Made by a program: the position numbers and the translations under genes. A model generated the notes under the pieces. It saw nothing but the letters and a program-made list of their open reading frames with translations. It was not told the origin of the DNA and ran no database searches. 64,000 nt of DNA from Saprospirales bacterium GYS_P2D (GTDB lineage: Bacteria; Bacteroidota; Bacteroidia; Chitinophagales; Saprospiraceae), in assembly GCA_009833045.1 (NCBI GenBank), contig WUUP01000002.1:595427-659426 (forward strand), given 5' to 3'. This document shows positions 56,013 to 64,000 of the stretch, piece by piece. Position 1 is the first letter of the stretch. Each line of letters begins with the position of its first letter.

Positions 56013-57560
56013 TCAGTCTACTCTGATGATTCTACCATTCGCTTCATCGGTGAGTAGATAGAGACGTCCATCTGGACTCATGACTGCCTTGCGCAGGCGT
56101 ACTCGATCATCGACAAATAGCTCCTCCACGGCTCGGACTCTATCATCCTGCATATCAAGTCTCCACAGACTGCCTCGAGAGAGGCCCGGCACGATGAGAT
56201 CCCCATACCACTCAGGTCGAGCGTATCCAGTATAGTGAGTAAGCCCCGTCGGTGCCACTGTCTGTAGCCAAAAGTGCACTGGATCAGTGTACTCCACTCC
56301 CTCCCTTACTGGAGCTTCATAATTTGGAGTCCTGTATCCACCTGTAGTCCGATCAGGCCAGCCATAGTTAGCTCCTGGAGTGAGTAGATTGAGTTCATCA
56401 CCCTGAGTCGTACCATGCTCAGAAAACCATATACTTCCATCCTCCGGGTGCACTGTGATGCCCTGAGCAGCTCGAATCCCAATGGCATATAGTCCTGGTA
56501 TAGCTTCTGGTCCAAAATCAGGATTATCCTCTGGGATGCTACCATCTGGATATATGCGATAGATCTTACCTCGAGCATCTGTGATATCCTGAGCGATAGG
56601 TAGGCCTGTCTTAAGACCCTCAGCAAAAAGTCGCTCTCCTACCGTGATATACAACATACCGTCTCTCCCAAAGGTCATCCCTCCTCCAAAATGGAATAAT
56701 CCAGGAACATACGGACCAGGATTTAGCAAGGTCTTTATATCGGTGAGTCTGATATCATCAAGAGTTGCACTGATGACTTTTAGCGCAAACTGATCCTCTT
56801 GCTGAGAAACATAGGACACATATACCTTTTGATTTTTTTCAAAATCAGGATCCAGTACTACCTCAAGAATTCCGGCATTAAATCTCACCTCTCGACCATC
56901 GGCAGGAGCGGGATAAGTACCCTCTGGATAGCGGGACACATCCAGCACAAAAGGCTCAAATAAATCCTCAGGAAATCCCGAAATCACCTCCCGACTTCCT
57001 ACCTTAATATCTACTAATAGCAGGTCTCCACTCAGTTCTGATACTATCGCCCGATCTTCATCGATAAATGCCATCGACCATGGCTGATGGAGCCCAGTCA
57101 TGACATCGACTTTCTGAGGAGCGTCATCGACATCAGGTAGCGTATATCCCGTAGCTGTTTTGCCAATGATCTTCCAGCCATCTGGCATTTTCTTAAGGAG
57201 CATGAGATCGATATAGCGAGAGTTATATTGTGGTGATTTGATCTCGATCTCAGCATAGGCGATATTTTGGTAGATGTCGAGTCGCTGGAGCGTGGCATAT
57301 CGGCCATTAAATTCGCCAGCGGTACGCCCACCGAAAAATCCAGAGTATTTCTCCGCCGATATGATCAAAGGCCGACCATCTCGATCGTCCAAAAACAATA
57401 AGGTAGAATCATGGAATGCTCTTTTGATCTGATCGACATGATTGTACGACGTACCTATCATGTAGTCATTAATAGGGAGCATCACAGAGTCTCTCAGAGA
57501 TTGGCTAAAGCCAAATGAATAACAACATAGAAAAGTAAGAAAAACGAAGATTCGAATCAT
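56013..57560 (-). CDS. NTF2-like domain fused to a PQQ-dependent sugar dehydrogenase
   Basis: A 515-residue secreted protein (signal peptide IFVFLTFLCCYSFGFSQ). An NTF2/lumazine-binding-like domain lies at about 20-140 (DYMIGTSYNHVDQIKRAFH, YAEIEIKSPQYNSRYIDLML), then a six-bladed glucose/sorbosone dehydrogenase propeller (LHQPWSMAFIDEDRAIVSEL, GGGMTFGRDGMLYITVGE, then WFSEHGTTQGDELNLLTPG and NYGWP). GSDH enzymes oxidise sugars with PQQ. The fusion is unusual. Upstream on the same strand is the AraC gene. Confidence 0.88.
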   Translation of the reverse strand: MIRIFVFLTFLCCYSFGFSQSLRDSVMLPINDYMIGTSYNHVDQIKRAFHDSTLLFLDDRDGRPLIISAEKYSGFFGGRTAGEFNGRYATLQRLDIYQNIAYAEIEIKSPQYNSRYIDLMLLKKMPDGWKIIGKTATGYTLPDVDDAPQKVDVMTGLHQPWSMAFIDEDRAIVSELSGDLLLVDIKVGSREVISGFPEDLFEPFVLDVSRYPEGTYPAPADGREVRFNAGILEVVLDPDFEKNQKVYVSYVSQQEDQFALKVISATLDDIRLTDIKTLLNPGPYVPGLFHFGGGMTFGRDGMLYITVGERLFAEGLKTGLPIAQDITDARGKIYRIYPDGSIPEDNPDFGPEAIPGLYAIGIRAAQGITVHPEDGSIWFSEHGTTQGDELNLLTPGANYGWPDRTTGGYRTPNYEAPVREGVEYTDPVHFWLQTVAPTGLTHYTGYARPEWYGDLIVPGLSRGSLWRLDMQDDRVRAVEELFVDDRVRLRKAVMSPDGRLYLLTDEANGRIIRVD

Positions 57561-57659
57561 TTTAGGAATATTTTTTACTCACAAGTCTAAGCCTGAAAGC
57601 ATCCTAAATACTCAATTTTGAACGTCAAAAGGGTTCAGATTTATAATTTCGAACTGGTT

Positions 57660-58736
57660 TTATGCCTTTTGGAGGGTATTTAGATATGCTTTGGGAGTCA
57701 TCTGGTAGCGAGCCTTGAAGGCTGCATAAAATGTAGATTTAGATCTGAAGCCTACCTCCGCAGCGATGCCCTCTAAACTATACTCATCATGAGACTGCAT
57801 CATCGACACCGCCTCGTCTACCCTTAGTTCATTGATGTAGCTATTAAAGTTTTTCCCCACATGATCATTAAGATATTGAGATAGGAGGTGCGGTGTGGTA
57901 TTCAGTTGATTAGCCAGACCATCCAGCTTGAGCTGCGGATCGAGATATGGCTTCTTTTCTTGCATAGTCGACTGTAGAGCTCTGGACAATTGCTCTTTGA
58001 TCTCAAGATCCATCTGCTTTTTGACTTTGGTCGGTCGCTCGATAGTATTCTGATATCCCAGTCTGTCTTGCGCTACAAGATGCGCTCTCAAAGGACTAAA
58101 TAACATGAGACCAGCCAACACGTAAAACAAAAAAGAAAAACTCACAGGACCATATATGTAGGAAGGCCAGCCTAAGTATAAGACCGAATGAAATACAGCA
58201 CAAATGACAATATTAGCTATCAGAAGCGCTACCAACCAGCTATACGGATGTCGCTGTGCATTTTTACTATTACGATGCCAGATCTGTCGGGTATCATAGA
58301 CTGCGTATAGAATGTAACCCGCCCATATGAGATAAATGAGATGTACTCCTCCATGATTCCACAGATAGGCATATCGCTCGTACGGAAAGATCACTCCCAC
58401 CAAAGCCAGAGCTCCCAATAGACCGAACTGAATATATTCTGACTGAGAAAGACTATTTTTTCGGTGTAAAACTGACCTCATATAAAATAGTACGAAAGGT
58501 CCTATGAATAGGCATCCAGTGAGACCTATCTGCAATATCCACCTGGGCAGATCATCCATGAAATGGTGAAATACAGACTTGCCAATACGTATCGTCAGGG
58601 CAGCTATCAGCGCTCCCAGATAATAATCTGAAAAAATTCGTCCACGCTTAAAAATCAGAAAATACAAGGTCAGAATAACACCATTGAAAACACCAAGGGC
58701 GCTAAAAAAGAATAAAATCTGCTGGCTCAGCTCCAT
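57660..58736 (-). CDS. AraC family regulator with N-terminal membrane domain
   Basis: A 358-residue protein. Seven hydrophobic segments fill the first ~215 residues (ILFFFSALGVFNGVILTLYF, GALIAALTIRIGK, FSFLFYVLAGLMLFSP), then an AraC-type DNA-binding domain at about 260-355 (YLDPQLKLDGLANQLNTTPH, LEGIAAEVGFRSKSTFYAAF). Likely senses an envelope or medium signal and may control the dehydrogenase gene 99 bases downstream. Confidence 0.88.
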   Translation of the reverse strand: MELSQQILFFFSALGVFNGVILTLYFLIFKRGRIFSDYYLGALIAALTIRIGKSVFHHFMDDLPRWILQIGLTGCLFIGPFVLFYMRSVLHRKNSLSQSEYIQFGLLGALALVGVIFPYERYAYLWNHGGVHLIYLIWAGYILYAVYDTRQIWHRNSKNAQRHPYSWLVALLIANIVICAVFHSVLYLGWPSYIYGPVSFSFLFYVLAGLMLFSPLRAHLVAQDRLGYQNTIERPTKVKKQMDLEIKEQLSRALQSTMQEKKPYLDPQLKLDGLANQLNTTPHLLSQYLNDHVGKNFNSYINELRVDEAVSMMQSHDEYSLEGIAAEVGFRSKSTFYAAFKARYQMTPKAYLNTLQKA

Positions 58737-58771
58737 AGAGCGTGAATATAGATAGACTGATCCTAAACGGA

Positions 58772-59506
58772 CTAATCCTGCTTAGCGAATACCTCTTTAA
58801 GCAATGGACTGGTACGCTGAGACACATCAGTACGGATTCCTTCTTCTTTCACCTCGATGAGAGAAAACATTCCATCAAGCGCTTTATTATTCACGTGATC
58901 ATCGAGCTCTGGGTTCATCTTTTTGGTGAATGGTATTTTATTATAGGCATCGACTGCAGACTTCCAGTAGCTTCGAGCATTGACCTCATCGAGTGCTTTC
59001 TGGATGACAGGCATGAACTCCGCATACAGAGCCTGTCGTGATCCTCTCTCCAGAAATCTCGTAGCAGCGTCATCTGATCCTGTCAGAATATCCATCGCAT
59101 CCTGAAACGTAATCTGCTTAATCGCATCGAGGAAAATAGGACCCGCCTTTTTAGCAGCGATCTCTGCAGCTTCATTCATTTTGCTAATGAGATCTTTTTC
59201 GACATTTTGAAAGCCAGGCACTTTAGATAGTTTAGATACGATGGGCTTTGCCTCTTCTGGGATCAATATCTTGTAGGGGCTCTCGAGATAACCATTTTGA
59301 GCAGAGAGACTCTGGACAGCATCATCTACACCTACTTCGAGGGCTTCTTTGAGCCCGAGGCCTATATTCCCGCCATCATCACCCCCTGTGACTATGTTTT
59401 CTGCTTTTTTTAGTAGATCACCAAACTGAGCTTGGCCTGAATATGGCATAGCTGCAATCAAAATAATGAAGAGCGTAGTCTGTAGAAGTGTATGGATGAT
59501 TTTCAT
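58772..59506 (-). CDS. DUF4197 domain-containing protein
   Basis: A 244-residue exported protein (signal LQTTLFIILIAAMPYSGQAQ). The DUF4197 body has GLGLKEALEVGVDDAVQSLS, IPEEAKPIVSKLSKVPGF and ILTGSDDAATRFLERGSRQA. Function unknown. It lies upstream of the AraC gene on the same strand, 35 bases apart. Confidence 0.88.
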   Translation of the reverse strand: MKIIHTLLQTTLFIILIAAMPYSGQAQFGDLLKKAENIVTGGDDGGNIGLGLKEALEVGVDDAVQSLSAQNGYLESPYKILIPEEAKPIVSKLSKVPGFQNVEKDLISKMNEAAEIAAKKAGPIFLDAIKQITFQDAMDILTGSDDAATRFLERGSRQALYAEFMPVIQKALDEVNARSYWKSAVDAYNKIPFTKKMNPELDDHVNNKALDGMFSLIEVKEEGIRTDVSQRTSPLLKEVFAKQD

Positions 59507-59607
59507 ATTTGTCGTATTTTGATTTTTCCAATACGATAACTGTATATAGCTGGCTTAAGTTGTCCTCTCTATCGAATTAAGAAAAGGATAACGTATCTTC
59601 ACTTATC

Positions 59608-59967
59608 ATGGAGAAGAAGTGTATCGAGTGTGGTACTAAATTGATCGGACGCAGGGACAAGAAGTTTTGTGGGGACGGCTGCCGTGCCAGCTACAATAAT
59701 CGCATGAATCGTGACGCTAATAAATTCGTCAATAGAATCAATCGTATCCTCCGCAAGAACCGTCGTATCCTCGAGGAGCTCAACCCAGATGGCAAAGCCA
59801 CTGTCCACCGTGATCGTCTACTGGAAGAGGGATTCAAATTTTCCTACTACACAAATGAGTATCGTACCAAAGCAGGCAAAGTCTACAAATTTTGCTACGA
59901 GCAGGGCTATCTCGATATCGGCAACAAAAAATATGCGCTGGTCGTAAGGAAAGAGTATGTGGAGTAG
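59608..59967 (+). CDS. small zinc-ribbon protein
   Basis: A 119-residue basic protein. Four N-terminal cysteines (CIECGTKLIGRRDKKFCGDG, then C) form a probable zinc ribbon; a short helical stretch RNRILRKNRRILEELN and a beta-rich tail follow. This type is a common hypothetical protein in Bacteroidota. Its TAG stop codon is the start of a degenerate then exact heptad array (59962-60066). Confidence 0.78.
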   Translation: MEKKCIECGTKLIGRRDKKFCGDGCRASYNNRMNRDANKFVNRINRILRKNRRILEELNPDGKATVHRDRLLEEGFKFSYYTNEYRTKAGKVYKFCYEQGYLDIGNKKYALVVRKEYVE

Positions 59968-59996
59968 AGTAATGAGTGGAGAGTAGCGAGTAGTGC

Positions 59997-60066
59997 TTTA
60001 GTCTTTAGTCTTTAGTCTTTAGTCTTTAGTCTTTAGTCTTTAGTCTTTAGTCTTTAGTCTTTAGTC
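59997..60066 (+). repeat. tandem heptanucleotide array TTTAGTC x10
   Basis: Ten exact copies of TTTAGTC. Five decayed heptads precede it in register (59962-59996: GAGTAGA, GTAATGA, GTGGAGA, GTAGCGA, GTAGTGC), beginning three bases before the stop codon of the zinc-ribbon gene. The remaining stretch 60067-60190 holds unstructured AT-rich sequence. See findings. Confidence 0.95.
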
Positions 60067-60190
60067 TTCTAATGATGATTATGAGACTAAGTTCCCAGAT
60101 TTCAGTACTCAGTTTCCAATTTTTAAACTACTGACACAAGAACACATACAAAACCAGAAAACGATAAAAACCCATTCAACCTCCTAAACA

Positions 60191-61360
60191 TCAACTCGGT
60201 AAATACTTAAGCAAAAATTGAAGTTGATTTTCTCCCATGATCATACGGATTTCTTTAGCCGAGAAACCGACCTCCATCAGTGCCTCAGTGAGCACAGCTA
60301 CATGAGCAGCATCGAAATATGTAGTCGTACCGCCATCCCAATCTGAGCCGAGACATACATGCTCCACGCCTATTAGGTCGGACACATATCTCATGGATCG
60401 AGCTATCGACTCTGGACGGGGGTCTCCGACTGCTCCATCCCAAAAGCCGACACCTATCATTCCGCCTCGAGCGGCAATGCGACGCAGCTGATCGTCAGTG
60501 AGATTGCGAGGCGAGTCAAAGGTACCCTGTACACCTGTATGAGATACTACGACAGGTCGAGAGGTCGTAGATAGTACATCATCGATAAGAGCTGGAGAAG
60601 CATGAGCCAAGTCTACGAGGATGCCGAGTTCATCCATCCGCCGGATGACTTGTCTTCCAAAATCGGTAAGACCATACTGCTCTACCCCCGCACTGCTCCC
60701 ACCTACGAGATTGTCAAAAAAATGGACAGGGCCCATCATCCGATATCCCACTTCATAGAGCTCATCGAGATGAGATATCTCACCTTCTAAAGCATGGAGC
60801 CCCTCTATAGACAGCATACCTCCTACCACCTCGATATCTCTCGCTCGATCGTTGATGAGCTGAGTGAGCTCCTGCTGGGTTGTGATCACCCGTAGCTTCC
60901 CATTTGATCTTTCCGCAGCTTTATACAGTTTTTTGGACTGGTAGAGTGCCCGCTCATAGAGACTGCCCCAAGTCTTAATAGGCCATCGATTAGCCATGGC
61001 GAGCAGAGTGATCTGATCAGTGTCTCCTGTATTTTGATGATAGTTGAGCCCTTTTGGCGTCTTAATCACTGCATCAAATACCTGTAGAGCAAATCCGCCT
61101 TTGATCAATCGTGGCACATCCGTATGACCATGAGTGGCTTCAGAGAGTATATTGCGGTCCCAGAGCAACACATCAGAATGCCAATCAGCAACATTGAGAG
61201 AGGCATGAAGATCGAGCGCCTTTTGACTGATATCATAGTCGTCATCCTCCACATGCATGCAGACATTCATCTGCTGATCTACTATCCCTCCTATGACGAA
61301 GAAAAAGATGAATGCCGCAAATACTAATAAAATAGCGAGAGTACTTAAAATGCGTTTCAT
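60191..61360 (-). CDS. membrane dipeptidase (M19 family)
   Basis: A 389-residue zinc dipeptidase of the renal-dipeptidase fold, anchored by an N-terminal helix (LSTLAILLVFAAFIFFFVIG). Metal-binding HxD (NVADWHSDVLLW), MLSIEGLHALEGEISHLDEL with the bridging glutamate, VDLAHASPALID and VVSHTGVQGTFDSPRNLTDD are clear. It cleaves dipeptides in the periplasm. Stands alone. Confidence 0.93.
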   Translation of the reverse strand: MKRILSTLAILLVFAAFIFFFVIGGIVDQQMNVCMHVEDDDYDISQKALDLHASLNVADWHSDVLLWDRNILSEATHGHTDVPRLIKGGFALQVFDAVIKTPKGLNYHQNTGDTDQITLLAMANRWPIKTWGSLYERALYQSKKLYKAAERSNGKLRVITTQQELTQLINDRARDIEVVGGMLSIEGLHALEGEISHLDELYEVGYRMMGPVHFFDNLVGGSSAGVEQYGLTDFGRQVIRRMDELGILVDLAHASPALIDDVLSTTSRPVVVSHTGVQGTFDSPRNLTDDQLRRIAARGGMIGVGFWDGAVGDPRPESIARSMRYVSDLIGVEHVCLGSDWDGGTTTYFDAAHVAVLTEALMEVGFSAKEIRMIMGENQLQFLLKYLPS

Positions 61361-61771
61361 AACTCAATATTATTGTATGTAGTGCAAGTGTCATGCCTTC
61401 ATCAAATACGAAATCATGCGACTCTGATCAAATGTAGCGCTACACTGATATTAATCAAATATATCGAGGCGTCCTATCAACGAAGAAATCTACAACAAAA
61501 CAATCAAGCAGGCAGCGAAACACATTACAATTGGTATACATATTAAAACACCTATAAATAATTAATAATATGTAACAGCCTGTTAACATGATATTTAGGT
61601 AGCATTGGAATAACCAAAGATATAAATACTGCCAAATAGCATTCAAAATAGTATTGGGAAAATAGCATGTTAAAAGAATAATCTGTACATTAACCATATG
61701 TTACGACGGATTACTATGATGGTAATCGAAGTTATTTGAAATATTATTTTACTAACCACAAATATTTTAAA
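61361..61771. other. gene-free 411-base stretch
   Basis: AT-rich sequence between the dipeptidase and the HPF-like gene. The only open frame, minus strand 61455-61697, has an unnatural Cys/Phe/Ile-rich composition and no family match. I see no promoter, hairpin or repeat of note. Confidence 0.5.
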
Positions 61772-62068
61772 ATGGATATTAGAGTAGAACAAGGATTAAC
61801 AGAAGGAGCAAACTATTTCGAGACTTATGCGAAAGAAACACTCCAAAAGTATTTCACTAACTATCCTTTTGTGGAATCAATAAAGGTCTTTTTTAGAGGC
61901 AAGAAGCATCCATATAAAAAAGTAAAATTGCAGGCTCGGCTAAAAGGCAAAGACGTATTCGTCGAAGCTACTGGCCCGAGACACGACATAGCACTTGATG
62001 CAGCTACTGACAAACTCAGAAGTCAAGTAGAAAAGTATAAGTCTAAAAGATATAAAAGAGCCTCTTAA
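61772..62068 (+). CDS. HPF/RaiA-like ribosome-associated protein
   Basis: A 98-residue protein of the sigma-54 modulation/S30AE fold: YFETYAKETLQKYFTNYPFV, KVFFRGKKHPYKKVKLQARL, VEATGPRHDIALDAATDKLR. Short HPF-type proteins sit in the ribosomal decoding centre and hibernate ribosomes. The ATG at 61772 matches the family start; the frame is open from 61736. A strong terminator follows. Confidence 0.85.
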   Translation: MDIRVEQGLTEGANYFETYAKETLQKYFTNYPFVESIKVFFRGKKHPYKKVKLQARLKGKDVFVEATGPRHDIALDAATDKLRSQVEKYKSKRYKRAS

Positions 62069-62118
62069 GATAGAGGATACACTGTATCACAAGAAGTAGT
62101 ATAACTAAAAATGGACCC

Positions 62119-62154
62119 AAGGCAGATGCTCACAGAGTGTCTGCCTTATTTTTT
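62119..62154 (+). terminator. intrinsic terminator after the HPF-like gene
   Basis: AAGGCAGATGCTC / GAGTGTCTGCCTT: 13-pair stem (two G-U) with loop ACA, then TATTTTTTC. Confidence 0.85.
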
Positions 62155-62300
62155 CTACTCTCCACATCCTTATCTCTCTTTCGAGTTGTTCACATATTTT
62201 TATTTGCGATATCAATGTCGGTTAGTCCAAAATAATATTACGCCTCTCCTGAACATCACAGCCCCATGTAAAATAATATTTCGAAAACGCTGAAATAGCT

Positions 62301-62308
62301 TAATTTTG
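62301..62308 (+). promoter_or_regulatory. -7 promoter box (TAATTTTG) for the SulP gene
   Basis: TAATTTTG matches TAnnTTTG, 26 bases before the ATG at 62335. TTTC (62279-62282) lies near the -33 position. Confidence 0.6.
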
Positions 62309-62334
62309 CGGCTTTTTTGAGCAAATCATATAGC

Positions 62335-63885
62335 ATGCAAGCTGTTTTTCGATTCTTTGATACTAACCAAAAAGTAGACTATAAGTCTGAGATCCTCTCA
62401 GGCATGACTGTAGCACTGGCCCTCGTACCAGAGGCTATTGCCTTTGCGCTGATAGCAGGCCTATCACCTTTGACTGGACTTTATGCGGCATTTTCTATGG
62501 GACTCATCACATCTATCCTCGGTGGACGTCCTGGGATGATCTCTGGTGCCACAGGAGCCATCGCAGTAGTGATCGTAGCTCTGGCCAAAAGTCATGGTGT
62601 CGAATACATTTTCGGAGCAGTAGTGCTGGCTGGATTGATACAGATACTGGCTGGTGTATTCAGGCTGGGAAAGTTTATTCGACTGGTACCTCACCCTGTA
62701 ATGTTTGGTTTTGTCAATGGCCTCGCTATCGTCATATTCATGGCACAGTTGGATCAATTTAAAGGAGCAGATGGTAGCTGGCTAAGCGGTATGCCCATGA
62801 TGATGATGATGGGACTCGTCTTACTCACTATGCTAATTATTTGGGGTTTACCAAAATTGACGAAAGTAGTACCCGCTTCGCTCACGGCTATACTGGTGAT
62901 CTCAGCTATAGCTATCGGATTTAATCTGGATACTAAGACAGTTGGAGATATTGCTTCTATTTCTGGAGGATTTCCTCCTTTTCATATTCCTGCGATTCCA
63001 TTCACTATGGAGACTCTACAGGTGATCCTACCCTATTCATTTGTGATAGCAGGTGTAGGTCTTATCGAGTCTCTCCTCACCCTCAACCTCATAGACGAGA
63101 TCACAGAAACTCGAGGTGATGGCAATCGAGAATGCGTAGCTCAAGGTATCGCAAATACTGTCACTGGACTATTCTCTGGGATGGGAGGATGTGCGATGAT
63201 AGGACAGTCACTGATCAATATCTCCGCAGGTGCCAGAGCTCGCCTATCAGGTATAGTGGCTTCACTGTTATTGCTTTGTTTCATCATGTTTGGCGCACCT
63301 CTTATCGAGCAGCTACCTATGGCGGCGTTGACTGGACTGATGATCATGGTATCGATAGGTACATTTGAGTGGGCCAGTCTTAGGACTTTTGGTAAAATGC
63401 CACCTCATGATGTAGTAGTCATGATACTCGTGACACTCATTACTGTTTTCTTGCACAATTTGGCTCTGGCCGTATTAGTCGGTGTCATCATATCTGCTTT
63501 ATCATTCTCTTGGGAGAATGCAAAACGCATCCGTGCTCGAAAGTACGTCGATGATAAAGGTATCAAGCACTATGAAGTGTATGGCCCTCTATTCTTCGGC
63601 TCGACCACGGCATTCAACGATAAATTTGATGTGCAAAATGATCCTGAGCATGTCATCATCGATTTCTATGAGAGTCGTGTCGCTGATATGTCAGGTATAG
63701 AAGCGCTCAATAAAATCACTCAGCGCTACCGCAAAGCTGGAAAAACTGTACAGCTGAGACACCTGGATACTCGCTGTCGTAAGCTCCTCGCTAAGGCAGA
63801 TAATCTCGTAGATCTCGACATCATCGAAGGTGGTAAGATCAAAGATCCTCGTGTGACTTTTGATATCGTCGAAGAAGAGCAGTAG
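62335..63885 (+). CDS. SulP family inorganic anion transporter with STAS domain
   Basis: A 516-residue membrane protein with about 11-12 helices. The SulP signature is LVPEAIAFALIAGLSPLTGL; GGRPGMISGATGAIAVVIVA follows. The C-terminal STAS domain is at about 405-500 (HVIIDFYESRVADMSGIEAL). Substrate (sulfate, bicarbonate or other) is not shown; no carbonic anhydrase is beside it. The frame allows TTG at 62317, but ATG at 62335 is 26 bases after the promoter box. Its stop codon TAG is the first unit of the CAGTAGT array. Confidence 0.92.
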   Translation: MQAVFRFFDTNQKVDYKSEILSGMTVALALVPEAIAFALIAGLSPLTGLYAAFSMGLITSILGGRPGMISGATGAIAVVIVALAKSHGVEYIFGAVVLAGLIQILAGVFRLGKFIRLVPHPVMFGFVNGLAIVIFMAQLDQFKGADGSWLSGMPMMMMMGLVLLTMLIIWGLPKLTKVVPASLTAILVISAIAIGFNLDTKTVGDIASISGGFPPFHIPAIPFTMETLQVILPYSFVIAGVGLIESLLTLNLIDEITETRGDGNRECVAQGIANTVTGLFSGMGGCAMIGQSLINISAGARARLSGIVASLLLLCFIMFGAPLIEQLPMAALTGLMIMVSIGTFEWASLRTFGKMPPHDVVVMILVTLITVFLHNLALAVLVGVIISALSFSWENAKRIRARKYVDDKGIKHYEVYGPLFFGSTTAFNDKFDVQNDPEHVIIDFYESRVADMSGIEALNKITQRYRKAGKTVQLRHLDTRCRKLLAKADNLVDLDIIEGGKIKDPRVTFDIVEEEQ

Positions 63886-64000
63886 TCAGTAGTCAGTAGT
63901 CAGTAGTCAGTAGTCAGTAGTCAGTAGTCAGTAGTCAGTAGTCAGTAGTCAGTAGTCAGTAGTCAGTAGTCAGTAGTCAGTAGTCAGTAGTCAGTAGTCA
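63880..64000 (+). repeat. tandem heptanucleotide array CAGTAGT, at least 17 copies
   Basis: Seventeen exact copies plus two bases, running into the right edge. The array starts with the last sense codon of the SulP gene, and its stop TAG (63883-63885) is part of the first unit. See findings. Confidence 0.95.

Noticed and set aside
59997..60066. CRISPR array
   Set aside because: Repeat unit is 7 bases with no spacers and no cas genes.
61455..61697. 80-residue minus-strand open frame in the largest gene-free gap
   Set aside because: Composition is unnatural (many Cys, Ile, Phe in AT-rich DNA), no family or start context.
62111..62293. 60-residue plus-strand open frame between the HPF-like and SulP genes
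   Set aside because: It reads through a strong terminator hairpin and has no recognisable content.
63880..64000. telomere-like or assembly-end artefact
   Set aside because: The same heptad class occurs internally at 59997-60066, so it is not only a contig end effect, although array length at the window edge cannot be known.

Overview
The window looks like chromosomal DNA of a Bacteroidota bacterium, most likely of the Saprospiria/Saprospiraceae type. The evidence is a PorP/SprF protein beside a PorE-like OmpA protein, several long secreted proteins with gliding-motility-type (CHU_C) C-terminal domains, a short 289-residue primary sigma factor, and starts preceded by TAnnTTTG (-7) boxes instead of Shine-Dalgarno sites. 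Bacillithiol (bshB1) and Kdo (kdsA) genes and Bacteroidota-type DUF2795, HU-CCDC81/SPOR and DUF4197 proteins agree. The family assignment is an inference from gene content; there is no rRNA or tRNA in the window.

Layout: 1-3730 is a minus-strand type IX secretion/adhesin cluster. 3954-6109 holds NAD(P)HX repair and a sirtuin. 6131-9587 holds class Ia ribonucleotide reductase, followed by an intergenic cluster of DnaA-box-like sites (9798-9901) and a CorA-type transporter. 11140-16564 is plus strand: yidC, gpsA, a DUF2130 protein and a PspA-like membrane coiled-coil protein. 16580-20391 is minus strand: CCA-adding enzyme, dusB, DUF2905 and a sugar nucleotidyltransferase. 20680-26043 holds a diheme peroxidase, a SPOR protein, hemL and a two-component system. 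26062-29790 holds EI24, an unrecognised 461-residue protein, rpsP, a lipoprotein and rplS. 29877-38114 holds a PKD adhesin, tsaC, an S41 protease, an Lrp regulator, rpoD, a START-like protein and a DegP-like protease. 38188-42711 holds two small secreted proteins, bshB1, a DoxX protein, a flavoprotein and kdsA. 42984-48710 holds rpmI-rplT, an MntA/HepT module with a frameshifted toxin, an ABC permease, queA, DUF2795, cmk and a HigB/HigA-like toxin-antitoxin pair. 48707-63885 holds a 1216-residue secreted protein, a beta-barrel protein, NUDIX, OYE, GNAT and CPBP proteins, an NTF2-sugar dehydrogenase fusion, an AraC regulator, DUF4197, an M19 dipeptidase, an HPF-like protein and a SulP transporter.

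Most of this is housekeeping and envelope biology. The most unusual signals are: (i) two heptanucleotide tandem arrays, TTTAGTC x10 at 59997-60066 and CAGTAGT x17 or more at 63880-64000. They share a TAGTC core, each region begins at the stop codon of the gene before it, and each closes all six reading frames; (ii) a HepT toxin gene broken by what looks like a one-base deletion while its MntA partner is intact; (iii) DnaA-box-like sites upstream of nrdBA; (iv) a signal-peptide ORF with no ATG, GTG or TTG start; (v) a terminator-like hairpin inside the start of a lipoprotein gene after rplS; (vi) a strong plus-strand terminator at 19219-19250 with no annotated gene to terminate. I found no CRISPR array, insertion sequence, prophage or clearly new multigene system.

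The promoter boxes listed match the known Bacteroidota consensus TTTG-N19-21-TAnnTTTG, which fits the RpoD encoded at 35120-35989. Starts were moved downstream of the longest open frame where a signal peptide, family N-terminus or promoter position argued for it.
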